Made by a program: the position numbers and the translations under genes
Notes under the pieces: model-generated
The model's input: the letters and a program-made list of their open reading frames with translations, nothing else
Database searches by the model: none
Told to the model about the DNA's origin: nothing
In this document: in pieces, positions 32,464 to 43,698 of the stretch
Position numbering within the stretch: the first letter of the stretch is position 1
Layout: each line of letters opens with the position of its first letter
Source: Mesorhabditis belari
Lineage: Eukaryota; Nematoda; Chromadorea; Rhabditida; Rhabditidae
Direction of reading: 5' to 3'
Assembly (NCBI GenBank): GCA_958450365.1
Contig: CAUEEP010000877.1
Span: 1-64,000 of the forward strand
Length of the DNA stretch: 64,000 nt

Positions 32464-35400
32464 ATGGAGAAATTCGGAGAAATTATGAATTCGGAAAACA
32501 TTTTGGACACACCAATCACTTGGAAAATCCTTGAGATTGATTTTCAAAAACGTTTTAACTCTTCGGCTGAGATTGGTGAGAGAAGATTGGTGAAAGTGAT
32601 TGGCGGTGGAATGGTTGGTTTAGTTCGTTGTATCGTAGTGTACGTTGTAACAAAGTTCCACTATATGTATAAAGCTTCGAGTTGAATTCTATTACATTAA
32701 AACTGTACCCTTCCTTAGATACTTAGCTTGGGGCAAGAGTGTTTAGTTCATGAGTTGAAATTTATCCACTCAATATTTATTCTCAATATTTTTTAACCTG
32801 AAAGTTCTTTCTTTTTCAAGAGCATCAACCGGCTTTGAGTTTTAATATTGGCCAATTGTACATACAAGAGTTAGATTCATTGGAAAGTTTCAATTTTACT
32901 AGCAAATTTTAAAGTAAGCTCCAAGTAAGCTTTAATTTGATACTTAAGCGCGCAGAAACAAACGTACTGGTGTCGAGATATGAGAGTTTGTTTGAGAGTA
33001 AAGTTAGAGCCCCTAGGCCTCCTAAGCTCCTAGGCTCTTCTACTAAAATCTTTACGGTATTCTAATTTTTGATATCCACTTATTTATTAAATCCATTTTT
33101 CCAGGGTTATGTCTCAAAGTTGCTTCTCATCGATTTTGATTGGACTCACGACGTCGACCGTTTACCGAAGTGCTCTGTGGTGAAGATCACAATCGAGTCC
33201 CCAGATTTGGACCCACCTTCTGTTAAACCGAAAATCGATGATCCGATCATTATCACTGAGAGAATGGTGAATATCAAATTCCATTTTCAATTCAATCCAA
33301 CTATTAACAATTCAAAATCAATCTATTGGGTCGGTGAATTGAAAACTGCGGGCTATTGTCATATGTGACAGTTTGAGCACTTTCTTCAAAAGAAACCCAT
33401 TTTGGTGTCAATGGAAAAGTTGTAGAGAATCAAAAATTAGGCTTATAGCCAAATTTTCAGAACGATTCAAAACCTGGTTTTCAAGAAATGCGAAATTTAC
33501 GAATTTTCACAAAACTTGCATTTTAAGCGAAACTACTAAGTGTATCTTTTTGAAAATTTGGCTATAAGCCTAATTTTTGATTCTCTACAACTTTTCTATT
33601 GACACCAAAATGGGTTTCTTTTGAAGAAAGTGCTCAAACTGTCCGCCATCTCCAGTCCGCCATTTTTGACTCTCACACTTGTCTCACACACAAACCAAAA
33701 TCCTACTACGAAAGAGGAATCCGCAAATTATTTGTAAAATGGGCAGAAGTCCTCAATAATAATGGAAATTATTTGGAATGAATTGATGGTTTTATATTGA
33801 ATAAATTTTAGTTCAAAGTCCCGCAGTTTTCAATTCACCAACCTAATATCAACAATTCAAAATCAATCAATTTCAGATGCACGATACAGAACTTTTCTTC
33901 TATAAGAGCTCACTGGATTCAAGAAAAGTTCCACAAAATCTCAAAATTCCGAAGTTTTACTGTGGACGTAAATATGGAGAAGATGGAGTGGATGCAGGTT
34001 TGTTGGGAAAATGAATACCGGAATTCTGGGCGAATCCGTTTTAAATTTAACTAACTAGGGAAAGGCAAAAACTTCTTGTAGAGATAAAAAAGAGCTTTCA
34101 GAATCTCCATGGCACATGCTTGTACGATTTCTAGACAAGAAGATTACAAGCCTCCAAAGAAGGGACACTTTTTTTGTAGATACAGCTTTCGTTTCTGGAT
34201 ACAGTACCGCTCAAAATTATATCACCTACAAAATAGTGTCCCTTCTTTGGAGGCTTACAATCTTCTTGTCTAGAAATCGTACAAGCATGTGCCATGGAGA
34301 TTCTGAAAGCTGTTTTTTATCTCTACAAGATGCACTATAGTGTTTTTATGACTTTAAGTAAGATCTTTACTTTAACTTTAAGCAAGTTATCCTTTTGAAT
34401 CAATCTTCAACTTTAGCATCAAGGCTTAATGATGCAATATTATCGAAAAGTAAAACTAAAGAATTCATGCGGGAATTTTGAAGTTTTCCAATACTATTAT
34501 TAAATTCAATAAAAACACTAAACAAAGATAATTAACACAAAAAACATCCCAAAAACAGTCTGAGAAACGTCTAACGGATTTAGTGGTTAACCCAGAGCGA
34601 GGATTTTCTTTTCGGCGTTGTTTGTCTAGTGAGAACCGTTAAAAAACTCCGAAAAACACTTTCATATGGTCAATTTTTTACGCTCTTTTCAAAAATCACA
34701 GTTTAAAATTGATTCAAAGGGTCTACCGTAGATAAAAATCGTTCTGAAAAGTACGCAAATTTTCACCTCTAATTTAAGCATTCCAATTTTAGATTAAAAA
34801 TCATCTTAAATTTTCGCATTCTTAAAAGTCTTATAGTGCATCTTGTAGAGCTAAAAAAGAGCTTCTACAATCTTTATGGCACATGCTTGTACGATGACTA
34901 GACAATAGACATGTTCATTTTCGACTTTTGGCTGGGTTTTGGCCGGGTCGGGTCAGCGGGTCGAGTCAAGGTATAATTGCATTCAACGAGAAGGCATTCC
35001 AGTGGATTGATTTCATTCCTTTCCGGATGCTTGCTTATTTCGGGCTCAATTTGATCATCAAAACAATGGGAATCTAAGCAAACGTAACAGATTATTTTTT
35101 TGAGACAGGCTACTATTTTTGAACAGGATCCGCTCTTTGATGTTATTCCAGACAAACTCTTCATACAAAATACCTCTGCAACTCCAGCATGGGTCCAGAA
35201 ATATTGCTTCTTGCAAAAACTCATCCTGACAAGCTTCTGCGGTGGCTTTGTTGAGCTTGTCTGTGAACTCTTTGCATATATCGATAAGTGCTTCATCAAA
35301 AATCTACTTTTCTTCATTAAGCATAAATTATTCAGAAACTGAGAGGTCGCAATTTAGAAAAGATAGTTGGGGTCAGTCCAACAAAGCTGGGTCGGGGCTC

Positions 35401-38400
35401 GGGTCAGCGGGTGATCCGGAAAAAAAAGCCGGGTCGCGGGTCGGGTCAGCGGGTCACTTTTGACCCGATCCTACCCGACGCCCATGTCTACTAGAAAAAA
35501 TGTTACAAGCCTCCAAAGAAGGGACATTTTTGGAGGTGATGAGCAGGCATTGTACATCTTACAAAATTGAGTACGGAGACTCATAATCTGAAATCAAAAT
35601 CTCCCAAATAAGCTTGCAAGGGCAATTGAATTGAAATTTCGAAGCTAAGCTCTAAAGTGCTATGTGGATAATGGGACAGCCTCTCGACCGGTAGTAAGAC
35701 CGGGTTTCAGTCCCGATCTTGGTTTTTTTGGCTTTTCTTTAAATTTAAACTTTAAAACTTTACATTATAACTATTCAATGTAAGTAAGAAGCTAACTAAT
35801 TAGATTTTTAGCAATTCCTAACGGTTCATTTATTTGAAAGTGTTGCCTTAAAGTTTAACTTTAGGCTACATTGCCCTGGAGTACATCACAGACACCGTTC
35901 CAAAGCACTTCTACCATAATATACCCAAAAATGGAGTACTTGAGGCTTTGGATGAGCTAGTGAAATTGGCTGCTTTTTGTGAGTTTCTTGAGTTTCTTGT
36001 AAACTTTATAAATTCAACCCTTTCCAGCTCTTCAAAATCCCGAATCCCTTGCAATCTGGCCCACCAATCGATACTCAATCCTTAACAATGTCTTGGCTTA
36101 CTGTAAATTCTATGAGCCGGTAAACTTTTCAGCCTATCAGCTCTACTAATCAAATCTAGAACCTAGAAACGAGATTGCGACGAGTTAGTGAAAAATTCTC
36201 TGAATTATTTCATGAAATTGAGAAAATCATCGAGTATTTACCCAGAAATTTCTTGAATTTTCAAAATTTTATGGCATTGAGAAGCTCAACATGTGAGTGA
36301 TATCACTATTTATTTCTGAATCTCATTTAGGTTTAAAGCCGATGCTTTGCCAGGGTGACATTTGGTCACCAAATATTCTATGGAAAACTGATGAATATGG
36401 AGAGTTTCATGTTGGAGGATTGGTGGATTGGCAGGTGCGAGATTCATAATATGCTTTATTCAGTTGAATAGCGACAACAGGATCACAATAATCACCCAGG
36501 ATACCACTCAAAACACACCCAAAAGATAAATCGATACTTCAAGAAAGAATCACAGAGCAGTCAAAACAATTGCCGAAATTGCGGCTTTAAATCTAGCCAA
36601 GGTGGAAACATCACGAACATGAGGGGGTAAAATGTTCCAGAATTCAATAACTCGATTAAAAAAGAACCTGTGGGGGCTTTTAGAGGAAACGGAAGGTTGG
36701 CGTATGAGTAAAGGCCCCGTAGGCCCCAAAGAAAAGGCCTTCTGGAGGCGCCCTGTAGAGAGCCGAATTCAAAGAGGCCAGAAAAATGGGGATCGGGATG
36801 AATGCCTTTAAATTGTGCAATATATCAGCAATGCAATAAGCTTAACTTTGAAATTTATAAAGATAAAATTGAGAACATTATCAAATTCAAGCATCAACTT
36901 GATTCTTTAGTCTTTGAATGCACTTCGAATTGAATTTCGTATAATTTGACTTCTCGTGAATTTACTTGACTTTTGACTTTTACATAAACAAGAGAGCATA
37001 AACGCATGACTTTTATAGAAATAAGAGAGCATAAACGCATGACTCTTACATAAACAAGAGATCATAAACGCATCACATTTATCGAATCCATTTTTAACTT
37101 AGTCCTGATCTTTATCTGTATAATTTTTGGAAATCCCGATCTTTTAACAGGTCAGTTCAAAGCTTCGAAGCTTTCCTTGGAGGTTTCAAAAGGGAAACAC
37201 CTTATACCGGGCTGTATGCCAGATTACACGATTACGCGGCCGTATAAAGAACACCTCGCCAGTCACTTTAGTTAGTTCTGTAAAGTGTAAAGTTTATAGT
37301 CTTTTGTTCTGTAAATGATTCCCAAATGAGATTTAATGTCAAAAATTTGTGACCCGTTGTTTTCAGGGTCGTAGAACCTATTGGCGGAGTTTATTTCAAC
37401 CGTTTGCCCCAAAAAAAGTCGCAAGAGAATCGAAATCGAATTGGCTTTGGGTTTTGCATAAGATAGCACAATGAAAAACCCGAATTTCTGAGAAGAACGA
37501 ATTTTGGTGTTTGTAAAGCATCACTTCCAGGTCACTCAGGTCGGCTCACCGCTCGAGGATCTTGTCTTTCTCTTTCACAGCACACTTTCTGTTAAAGAAT
37601 ATTCAACTAAGTGAAAATGAAAACGATTTTCTTACACACTCAAGTTTAGCTTGAACGATTATATTCAATTCTACTTTGAACAATTGAAAGCTGAAAGAGA
37701 TTCGATGGATTTGCCATGGGAGAGTCTAGATGAGGTTTATTTTAGCATAAATGCTCTAATAGCTCTAATAGAACGCTCTAATAGATCGAATTGCTCTAAT
37801 AGAACGCTCTAATAGATAGAATAGCTCTAATAGAACGCTCTAATAGAATGCTCTAATAGATAGAATAGCTCTAATAGAACGCTCTAATTGATAGAATAGC
37901 TCTAATAGAACGCTCTAATAGAACGCCATCTTCTCGTACAAATCTCATATAATCTAACTTCTTTTTAGAAAAGCATTTTTTCTCAGCCCCTAAATTTTCC
38001 TAACTATACTTTAGTTCCAAAAAATACTAGATTTCAAGGGCTATGATTTGACATTTAAGCGCACACTGTAGCTTAAAGCAGTGCGGAGAACGGGACGTTC
38101 AAAGTTAGACTACGTGACTGTACGCTCGTCATTATTTCTATTAGAGTATTTATACTTCTATTAGAGTATTTACGGTGGTTTTAAATCCTCATTTTTAGGA
38201 ATAATTGCCAAATTTTTTCTTGTTAAGTCATAGTTTTATTTAGCTGATCAAAAGCTACGAGATTACCTACGCTTACATGATTCCGATCCTCCTTCCGCTT
38301 ACCGTTTCAATGGTTGACTTTGAGAAATCGTGTTCGGGTAAGGAAATTTTATATTTCATAATTTGAATTCAAAATAGAGTCAAAACCTGGATAACAAAAA

Positions 38401-39700
38401 CGCTCACGGGATTTCAAAAAAACCTTTTTTTTAATCGTTTTCCCTTATAATGCTAAGAAATAATCTAAAAACGGGAGTGGGACAAATGCTACCTTTTTTT
38501 GCGCACCTTGCCCATTAGCGCATCTTTTTTCGCGTTTTAAAAAAGCTCTAAAAAGCTAATATTAACCAATTTCTATTCCAAAAGTTGTCTTTCTAGGTAA
38601 TTTTAGGGCGTAGAATCGAAATTTTGACATATCAGAGCTTGTGGAAACAAACGGACGGAGTTATACAAAGAGAAAAATCGACAATTTTCTGTAATTTGAT
38701 CTAGCCGTTTTGTCTTTCAAATTCGTTCCACACGCTCTGATATGTCAAAATTTCGGTTCTACGCCCTAAAATTACCTAGAAAAACAACTTTTGGAATAGA
38801 AATTGGTTAATATTAGCTTTTTAGAGCTTTTTTAAAACGCGAAAAAAGATGCGCTAATGGGTAAGGTGCGGAAAAAAAGGTGCGAAATGTCCGGGTGCGC
38901 AAAAAGAAGGTCGCATTTGTCCCACTCCCTCTAAAAACAGAAAAAAAAGTATAGAAAAATAGAAAAATGTGCTCTTTAATACGATCAATGTTTTCATTTA
39001 CATAAATAAGATTAATTTTATTTTAAAAAACAAGATGTAAAGCGATCTTATGATAAAATTGACACCAAAATAACTAAGGGTAGTTTCTTTGCACAAATTT
39101 TAGCTGATATCAATACAAAACATCAAATATTCAATCAAACAAGTTGTGCAAAGTGGCTGAGCGATAAAAGGAAATAAAAGTAGAATGAAAATACTGAAAC
39201 TTCAAGTATTACTTGTCACAAAGAAGTGCAAATGATCAAAATGAGTGAATAATGAAAGAAAACGAATCCTTTTATACGTTCATTGCTTAAAAAGTACTCT
39301 GAATAGGAATAGGTAGACTGAATAGGTGCTCTTTAAGGCTCATTTTAGAATTTAGCTAATTAGTGAAGTGTGGAAAGCCGTAATGTTTGTTATTGAGGCT
39401 AAAATTAAACTAATTTTACTAATTAAAATAATTTGTCGGGATACGGAAAAGTCTGTTTGTTAACGAGGTTTTTGCGCTTTTTGCTTTTTGCTTTTTGCTA
39501 AGAATTTCGCCATAAGACCTCAATATCTTTTTGCTGTCATGGTTTAACTGTATATTCAAAGCTGTCAAGGTTTAACTGTCTATTTAAAACCAAGTTTTCA
39601 AGCTGAAATCATCGAACAATGCAAGGACACGTGGAAAGCGAAAGTGATCCTAATGGCTAAAGAAAGTGTAAGATGTTTGGAAAAACATTTACACAAATAA
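32464..39700 (+). CDS. CHK-like kinase (DUF1679-type), gene B, 11 exons, complete
   Basis: Exons: 32464-32613, 33105-33266, 33877-33997, 35865-35978, 36028-36119, 36160-36292, 36331-36434, 37531-37610, 37650-37734, 38244-38337 and 39603-39700 (TAA). Every junction is in phase, giving about 410 residues, the usual size for the family. Motifs in order: DTPITWKILEIDF, IGGGMGYVSKLLLIDFDW (glycine-rich loop), SVVKIT (likely ATP-binding Lys), MHDTELFFYK, IPKFYCGRKYGEDG, GYIALEYITDTV, MLCQGDIWSPNILW (Gln for His in the catalytic loop), GLVDWQ (metal Asp), VGSPLEDLVFLFHS, LPWESLDE, SYEITYAYM and a C-terminal basic helix (KDTWKAKVILMAKES). Introns hold a mariner, palindromic MITEs, a hAT-like relic, a LINE fragment and a MULE-type MITE, yet the frame is intact. 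It probably acts as a cytosolic small-molecule kinase; the substrate is not evident. Confidence 0.88.
33326..33846 (+). mobile_element. Deleted mariner, copy C (gene B intron 2)
   Basis: Starts TTGGGTCGGTGAATTGAAAA and ends with CAATTCACCAACCTAA. Same layout as copies A and B. The phrase AACAATTCAAAATCAATC lies on both sides (33307 and 33850), more than the TA expected for mariner. Confidence 0.8.
34079..34345. mobile_element. Palindromic MITE with TGTAGAGATAAAAAA ends
   Basis: CATGGCACATGCTTGTACGA and AGCCTCCAAAGAAGGGACAC are mirrored around ~34210. The right end reads CTCTACAAGATGCACTATA. A second, interrupted copy is at 34835-35560. Located in intron 3 of kinase gene B. Confidence 0.75.
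34835..35560. mobile_element. Second copy of the 34079 MITE, split by a hAT-like insertion
   Basis: The left half (TGCATCTTGTAGAGCTAAAA, GGCACATGCTTGTACGAT) and right half (GTTACAAGCCTCCAAAGAAG) of the MITE are separated by 34906-35489. That insert begins TAGACATG and ends CATGTCTA, and is rich near both ends in GGGTCGGGTCAGCGGGTC-type words, as in some hAT elements. Its minus strand has a 139-codon frame with NEINPLECLLVE, vaguely like a hAT C-terminus. hAT assignment is tentative. Confidence 0.4.
35661..35720 (+). repeat. Degenerate tRNA-like sequence
   Basis: GTGGATAATGGGACAGCC followed by GACCGGGTTTCAGTCCCGA and a TTTTTT run look like A box, B box and pol III terminator. No stable cloverleaf. 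In intron 3 of kinase gene B. Confidence 0.3.
36550..36835 (-). pseudogene. Non-LTR retrotransposon (LINE), reverse transcriptase 3' end
   Basis: The minus-strand frame reads FFNRVIEFWNILPPHVRDV, then LARFKAAISAIVLTAL and a stop. This is the typical C-terminal end of LINE reverse transcriptases (R..N.WN.LP......F). Upstream it continues with GLRGLYSYANLPFPLKAP. Only about 95 codons remain, antisense in intron 7 of kinase gene B. Confidence 0.7.
37750..37925 (+). repeat. Tandem repeat of GCTCTAATAGAACGCTCTAATAGAT
   Basis: A 10-25-bp unit built on CTCTAATAGA repeated about 12 times in intron 9 of kinase gene B. It starts directly after an ATAAATGCTCTAATAG phrase and may derive from the end of a MITE whose other end (CTATTAGAGTATTTACGGT) is at 38157-38176. 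Confidence 0.8.
38473..38929. mobile_element. Palindromic MULE-like MITE with 9-bp target duplication
   Basis: GGGAGTGGGACAAATGCTAC at the left is matched by its complement at the right end. The arms are ~190 bp and the central spacer ~90 bp. The 9-bp TCTAAAAAC flanks both sides (38464-38472 and 38930-38938). A 9-bp duplication and long TIRs point to the Mutator-like superfamily. It lies in the last intron of kinase gene B. A truncated relative is at 60-131. Confidence 0.9.
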
Positions 39701-39717
39701 ATTTTTGAGTTATTAAA

Positions 39718-39866
39718 TTATGAATCAGTTTTTGCAATTAAAAATATTGGCACGACTAACATGATAATACAAAGAAGAATGATAAAGAGCCAACAAAGTC
39801 TTACTCTTCGCGTCATCTTTCCTCTAGCATAATTGGGCTCGGGCATCGGTGGATGAGAGCCAAGCG
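39718..39866 (-). CDS. C-terminal exon of a small tail-anchored protein
   Basis: Minus-strand exon after a TTTCAG acceptor, ending in TAA at 39718. It encodes GSHPPMPEPNYARGKMTRRV, then a hydrophobic run (CWLFIILLCIIMLVVPIFLI) and AKTDS. A basic patch before a C-terminal membrane segment fits a tail-anchored or type II protein. The stop is only 17 bp from the stop of kinase gene B, so the two genes converge. A possible upstream exon is the ATG at about 40297 (MGSLGNH, donor GTAAGC), but its phase does not fit directly. Family unknown. Confidence 0.45.
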
Positions 39867-40837
39867 CTGAAATTGTTTAAATACCGTATTTACCCAAAGA
39901 GACGGTCAGTTGGGCGTGGTTTCCCCGTTTGTGTGGGTTCCTGGGCTAGGGTTTAAGGGTAAACCCACCACAACACGGTTCCACCGCCCCAGACGCCTCT
40001 TGATTCACGGGTACACAGCTATCTTCATGTATCATTTCACAGCCCGTGGTTCTTTACAATTTCAATTGTGTTAATTGCATATGATTTCATTGAAATCTTT
40101 AGTAGAAACTTTATTGGGACGAGTAAAAAAAGGAAAAGTCAATAGAAAATCAAATTAGATACCAGGAAAGGTTACGGAAGTCGCAACTTTCTTGTCAAAA
40201 ATGAAAAGGAAACAAAATGAAAGCAACTGGCGAAGGATACGGTAGCCGGGGTGTGGTATAAAAGCTTACCGGTGATTTCCTAGGCTCCCCATGATTGATA
40301 TCTTAGAAGTCCTACTGTAGGATGAAAAATTTAGGTAGTTAACGATAAGCTCTTGTTCGGAAAAGAGTTGGAGTTCGGAAAACCCTGCTAGAACAATACA
40401 AAACCGAATTGCGGTTGTTTATTAGAGTCTAACAGCCTGATAATTTCTTTCGTAACTTGCTGACAATCTTTTAAGATAAGTTTTTTTGCCTCTTGTAATC
40501 ATTTTACAATACTTTAGAACGTTACTTGCCTCAAGCAAGTTGAGAGAAGTCCAGTTTTTCAGTGAATCAGTAGTTTAGCTATTAGAATTTCAATTGAATA
40601 CGTGAATAGCTATCTTGAAAGCAAGATGTTTTGTTAATTACGATTATTAAACACTTTAACCAACCCAGCACTCCAACCGTTCTCGGTTGTTCTCGTCTCG
40701 GTGCTCGAATAACGATCACATGATTCAAATGCCCGGGTGAGGTATCGCGTTGGGCTGCCTAGATTTCTTCTTTTCAATAAAACACAAAGAAATATTGTGC
40801 TTCCATTTAGCACAAAATACATTTCAAATAGCTTAGT
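39867..40837. other. Region between the tail-anchored exon and gene P(-)
   Basis: 40300-40837 is the downstream part of the P repeat unit, matching 54263-54708 in inverted orientation. A ~100-bp piece (about 40398-40498) is present here and absent from the other copy. 39890-40060 is GC-richer (CCCACCACAACACGGTTCCA) with no frame recognised. Confidence 0.5.
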
Positions 40838-42785
40838 TTAAAGTCTGACTTCTCTTTCCCTTTGCAGTTCCCTTTCGAGACGTTTTCTTCGCGCCATTTC
40901 TACTCGAAGAGCTGCTTGAAGAGCTTGCGGGTCCAAATTGTGAACTCTTGGCTGAAAAAAAAAAAGGAATAGAATATAAAGAAAATAAGTTTGAGCCTTT
41001 CAATCAAAGGAATGGCTTTAGAATCAAGTAGAGAAAATGAATCTGATAATAAGCTTTAGGTCAAACCCAACTAGCCATTGCCAGGACCCTGCTAGACATC
41101 ATTACAAGCAATTATGCACAGCTAGGTAACTTGGCCTAGTTATGTTTTTAAGTTAGTTATAAGCTAACAAACTGATCTACTAATAGTAAAGGAAATAGAA
41201 AGGGTAATTGTTGGCAATTAAAAGTTAATGTGCCCATTTTCCTGCTATTCCTATGTAGCATTTCCTTAATGTGCCCATTTCCTGCTATTCCTATGTTCCT
41301 ATTTTCCTGCTATTCCTATCTAGCAATAAGCTATGTACAATAGCTAGAAGATTAATAACAAAAGACGTCTATTAGGATCTGGAATTAGATTAGAATACTA
41401 ATACTAATTAGAGTGCTGGAAAAGGCATAGTAAGAATAGCCAGAAATACTTTAAAATGTTATGGCTACATGTTTGCCATTACAGGATGCGGCATAGATAG
41501 CGTTGCGCTCTAAAAGGATGATTTTCTCAAAAAGCATAAGCGTTGACAGTTTTTTTCGTTTAGATATTTAAAATCTACGAATATTATTTCAGTAGATTGA
41601 TGAGTTTGTGTAAATTTAATACTTCATTGATTTCATATAAGAAAAGGTTTAAAGGAATAAAACTACTCTCGAAAAAAAGGAATTTCTCAAAAATGTGACC
41701 ATTTTTAAGCCCAGATAGCCTCGGATTCAATAATGAAGCACAACTTTAACTCTAATTTTATAGTAATTAACTTTAAAAAAGTATTAATGGAGAAAAAGAT
41801 GAAACAAGACGGTTTTTAAAGACCCCAAACTCGAACTTAACTGTTTTTAAGTATCGTGCCACATAGCTTTTTTTGTACTGATTGGTTATGGTTGTTAAAG
41901 TCATGTTTTTAAGTTAGTTATAATCTAACAAACTGATCTACTAATAGTAAGGGAAATAGAAAGGGTAATTGTTGTCAATTAAAAGTTAATGTGATCATTT
42001 TCGCCTAAGCAACATAGCCTAAGCCACATAGCTTTATACTGCTTGGTTAGGATTGTTAAAGTCATTAAAAATGTTACGATTCTTCTATTTTATGTAAGAT
42101 TACGCGTAGATCTTATGATTAATTGTTGTTTCTTTGCTTAGGTTAATGTATTGTCTTAGAAAGTTAAAAAGATGCATTAAGCGCAACACTATAAATGCCG
42201 CACCTTGTGCAGTAGCTATACGACTAACTAGCAAAAAACCTATCGATGTAGAATGTGGATTTAGATTAGAATATTAATACTAATTAGAGTACCGGAAAAA
42301 GAGTAGTAAAAATAGCCGGAAATACCGTAAAATGCAATGGCTAAATGCTTGTCATTGATAACTTTGATAACCATTGTCAGACTAAGACTAACTTTCCCCT
42401 GCTATCCCCCACAATCTAGCAACAACCTACGTACAGTAGCTAGAAGACTAACCAACAAAAATGTATCGAATTAGAAGCTGGAATTAGATTAGAATTAGAG
42501 AACTGGAAAAAGAGTAGTAAAAATAACCGGAAATACCTTCAAATGTAATGGCTAAATGCTTGCCATTGATAACTTTGATAACTTTACCTCATCAGTCTCA
42601 TCTTCGACGTATGCTGGAGGTGGTTTATTCTCCGAAAAAGATGAAGTACTAACTGAAAAATGCTAAAAAAATCCAATAAATTCATAGAATTCAAAGTTGA
42701 CAAAGTTTAAAACATTTAAAACATTTAAAATCCAAAATTCCTGAAACAAACCAAAGTCTGGATACGCTGGTGGAGGTCTACTCAT
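40838..42785 (-). CDS. Small PPPAY protein, copy P(-)
   Basis: Three minus-strand exons: 42785-42752, 42652-42588 and 40951-40838, phases 1 and 0, about 70 residues. The protein begins MSRPPPAYPDF. Exon 2 contains SENKPPPAYVEDETDE and exon 3 LDPQALQAALRVEMARRKRL with a basic end. The two PPAY sequences are PPxY motifs, known ligands of WW domains. The rest is an acidic linker and a basic amphipathic helix. No signal peptide or membrane segment. Intron 2 is 1.6 kb because of degenerate tandem repeats. The inverted copy at 53409-54262 keeps all splice sites and the frame, which supports a real gene. Family not recognised. Confidence 0.6.
41100..42580. repeat. Degenerate tandem repeats in intron 2 of P(-)
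   Basis: Units with GTTAGTTATAAGCTAACAAA and AATTAGATTAGAATACTAAT recur at about 41150/41910 and 41340/42240/42440. The inverted P(+) copy has only about one unit, so this intron expanded by tandem duplication. Confidence 0.7.
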
Positions 42786-43075
42786 CCTTCAGAACCTTCA
42801 AAAAACTCAATATTGACCAAAAATATGATTTTTTTGAAGCAATAAAAATTTTATTGATGTTTTCGGACCAGAAATCACACGGTTTTTCTTTTAAAAAAAA
42901 GGAAATTCCTTATCACGAAAAATTCCCCAAAATTTTTCCATCTTCTTCACCTTTTTCTCATCACAAAAGGATAAAGAAGCTTAGATTATTTTTGAAATTT
43001 CTTTACATCAATAGGATTTTAGAGAAAATCCGGTAAGAAATGGTGACTGTTCACAGATTTTCATTGAAAGGCATG

Positions 43076-43698
43076 GCAGTGATTGATCGCTCTTTGAAGT
43101 TGACTGTTTCTGACAAAGAACTCTGTTCAGATTCAAGATTGCAAAAACTATGATGGAAAATAGATCTATTCAATGAAAAGATAGATTAATAGGCAAGTAA
43201 ATTAGTTATTTGTTGAGCAAGTTGCAGTTTTTAATGTTTTAATTGCATTTAATTGCGAGATCTGTTCCGCAATCTTGGTTCAGGATATTCCTGGTCTCTC
43301 AAAAAGTGTCTGCAACGAAAGGCTTTCTGAACAATGGCCTTGCAAAGAACTTTACTCGAATGCTAAAAGTGTGAAACACCATTGCTAGCGCTTTATTAAT
43401 GATGAGTTAATTTTTTGGAGAACATGGCCTCACTATTAGGTCGATCGAGTGCTTGATCTGATCGTCTGATCATTTTGTTTTGGGCCTGAGTATATCAGCG
43501 GCCAAATTTAGCTAAATTTTTGGGTTCACCAAACTTTCTTGGTGAAATTCGAGTTTTGCTAAACTCTCTTTTGATCGCTCTTTGAAGTTGACTGTTTCTG
43601 ACAAAGAACTCTGTTCAGATTCAAGATTGCAAAAACTATGATGGAAAATAGATCTATCCAATGAAAAGATAGATTAATAGGCAAGTAAATTAGTTATT
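43076..43698. repeat. ~135-bp direct repeat of the P 5' flank
   Basis: 43076-43213 (GATTGATCGCTCTTTGAAGT onwards) is repeated at 43563-43698. Both match the 5' flank of P(+) around 52900-53130. The repeat ends inside the left end of the TTAA-flanked element at 43678, which therefore occurs truncated at 43190-43213 as well. Confidence 0.8.
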
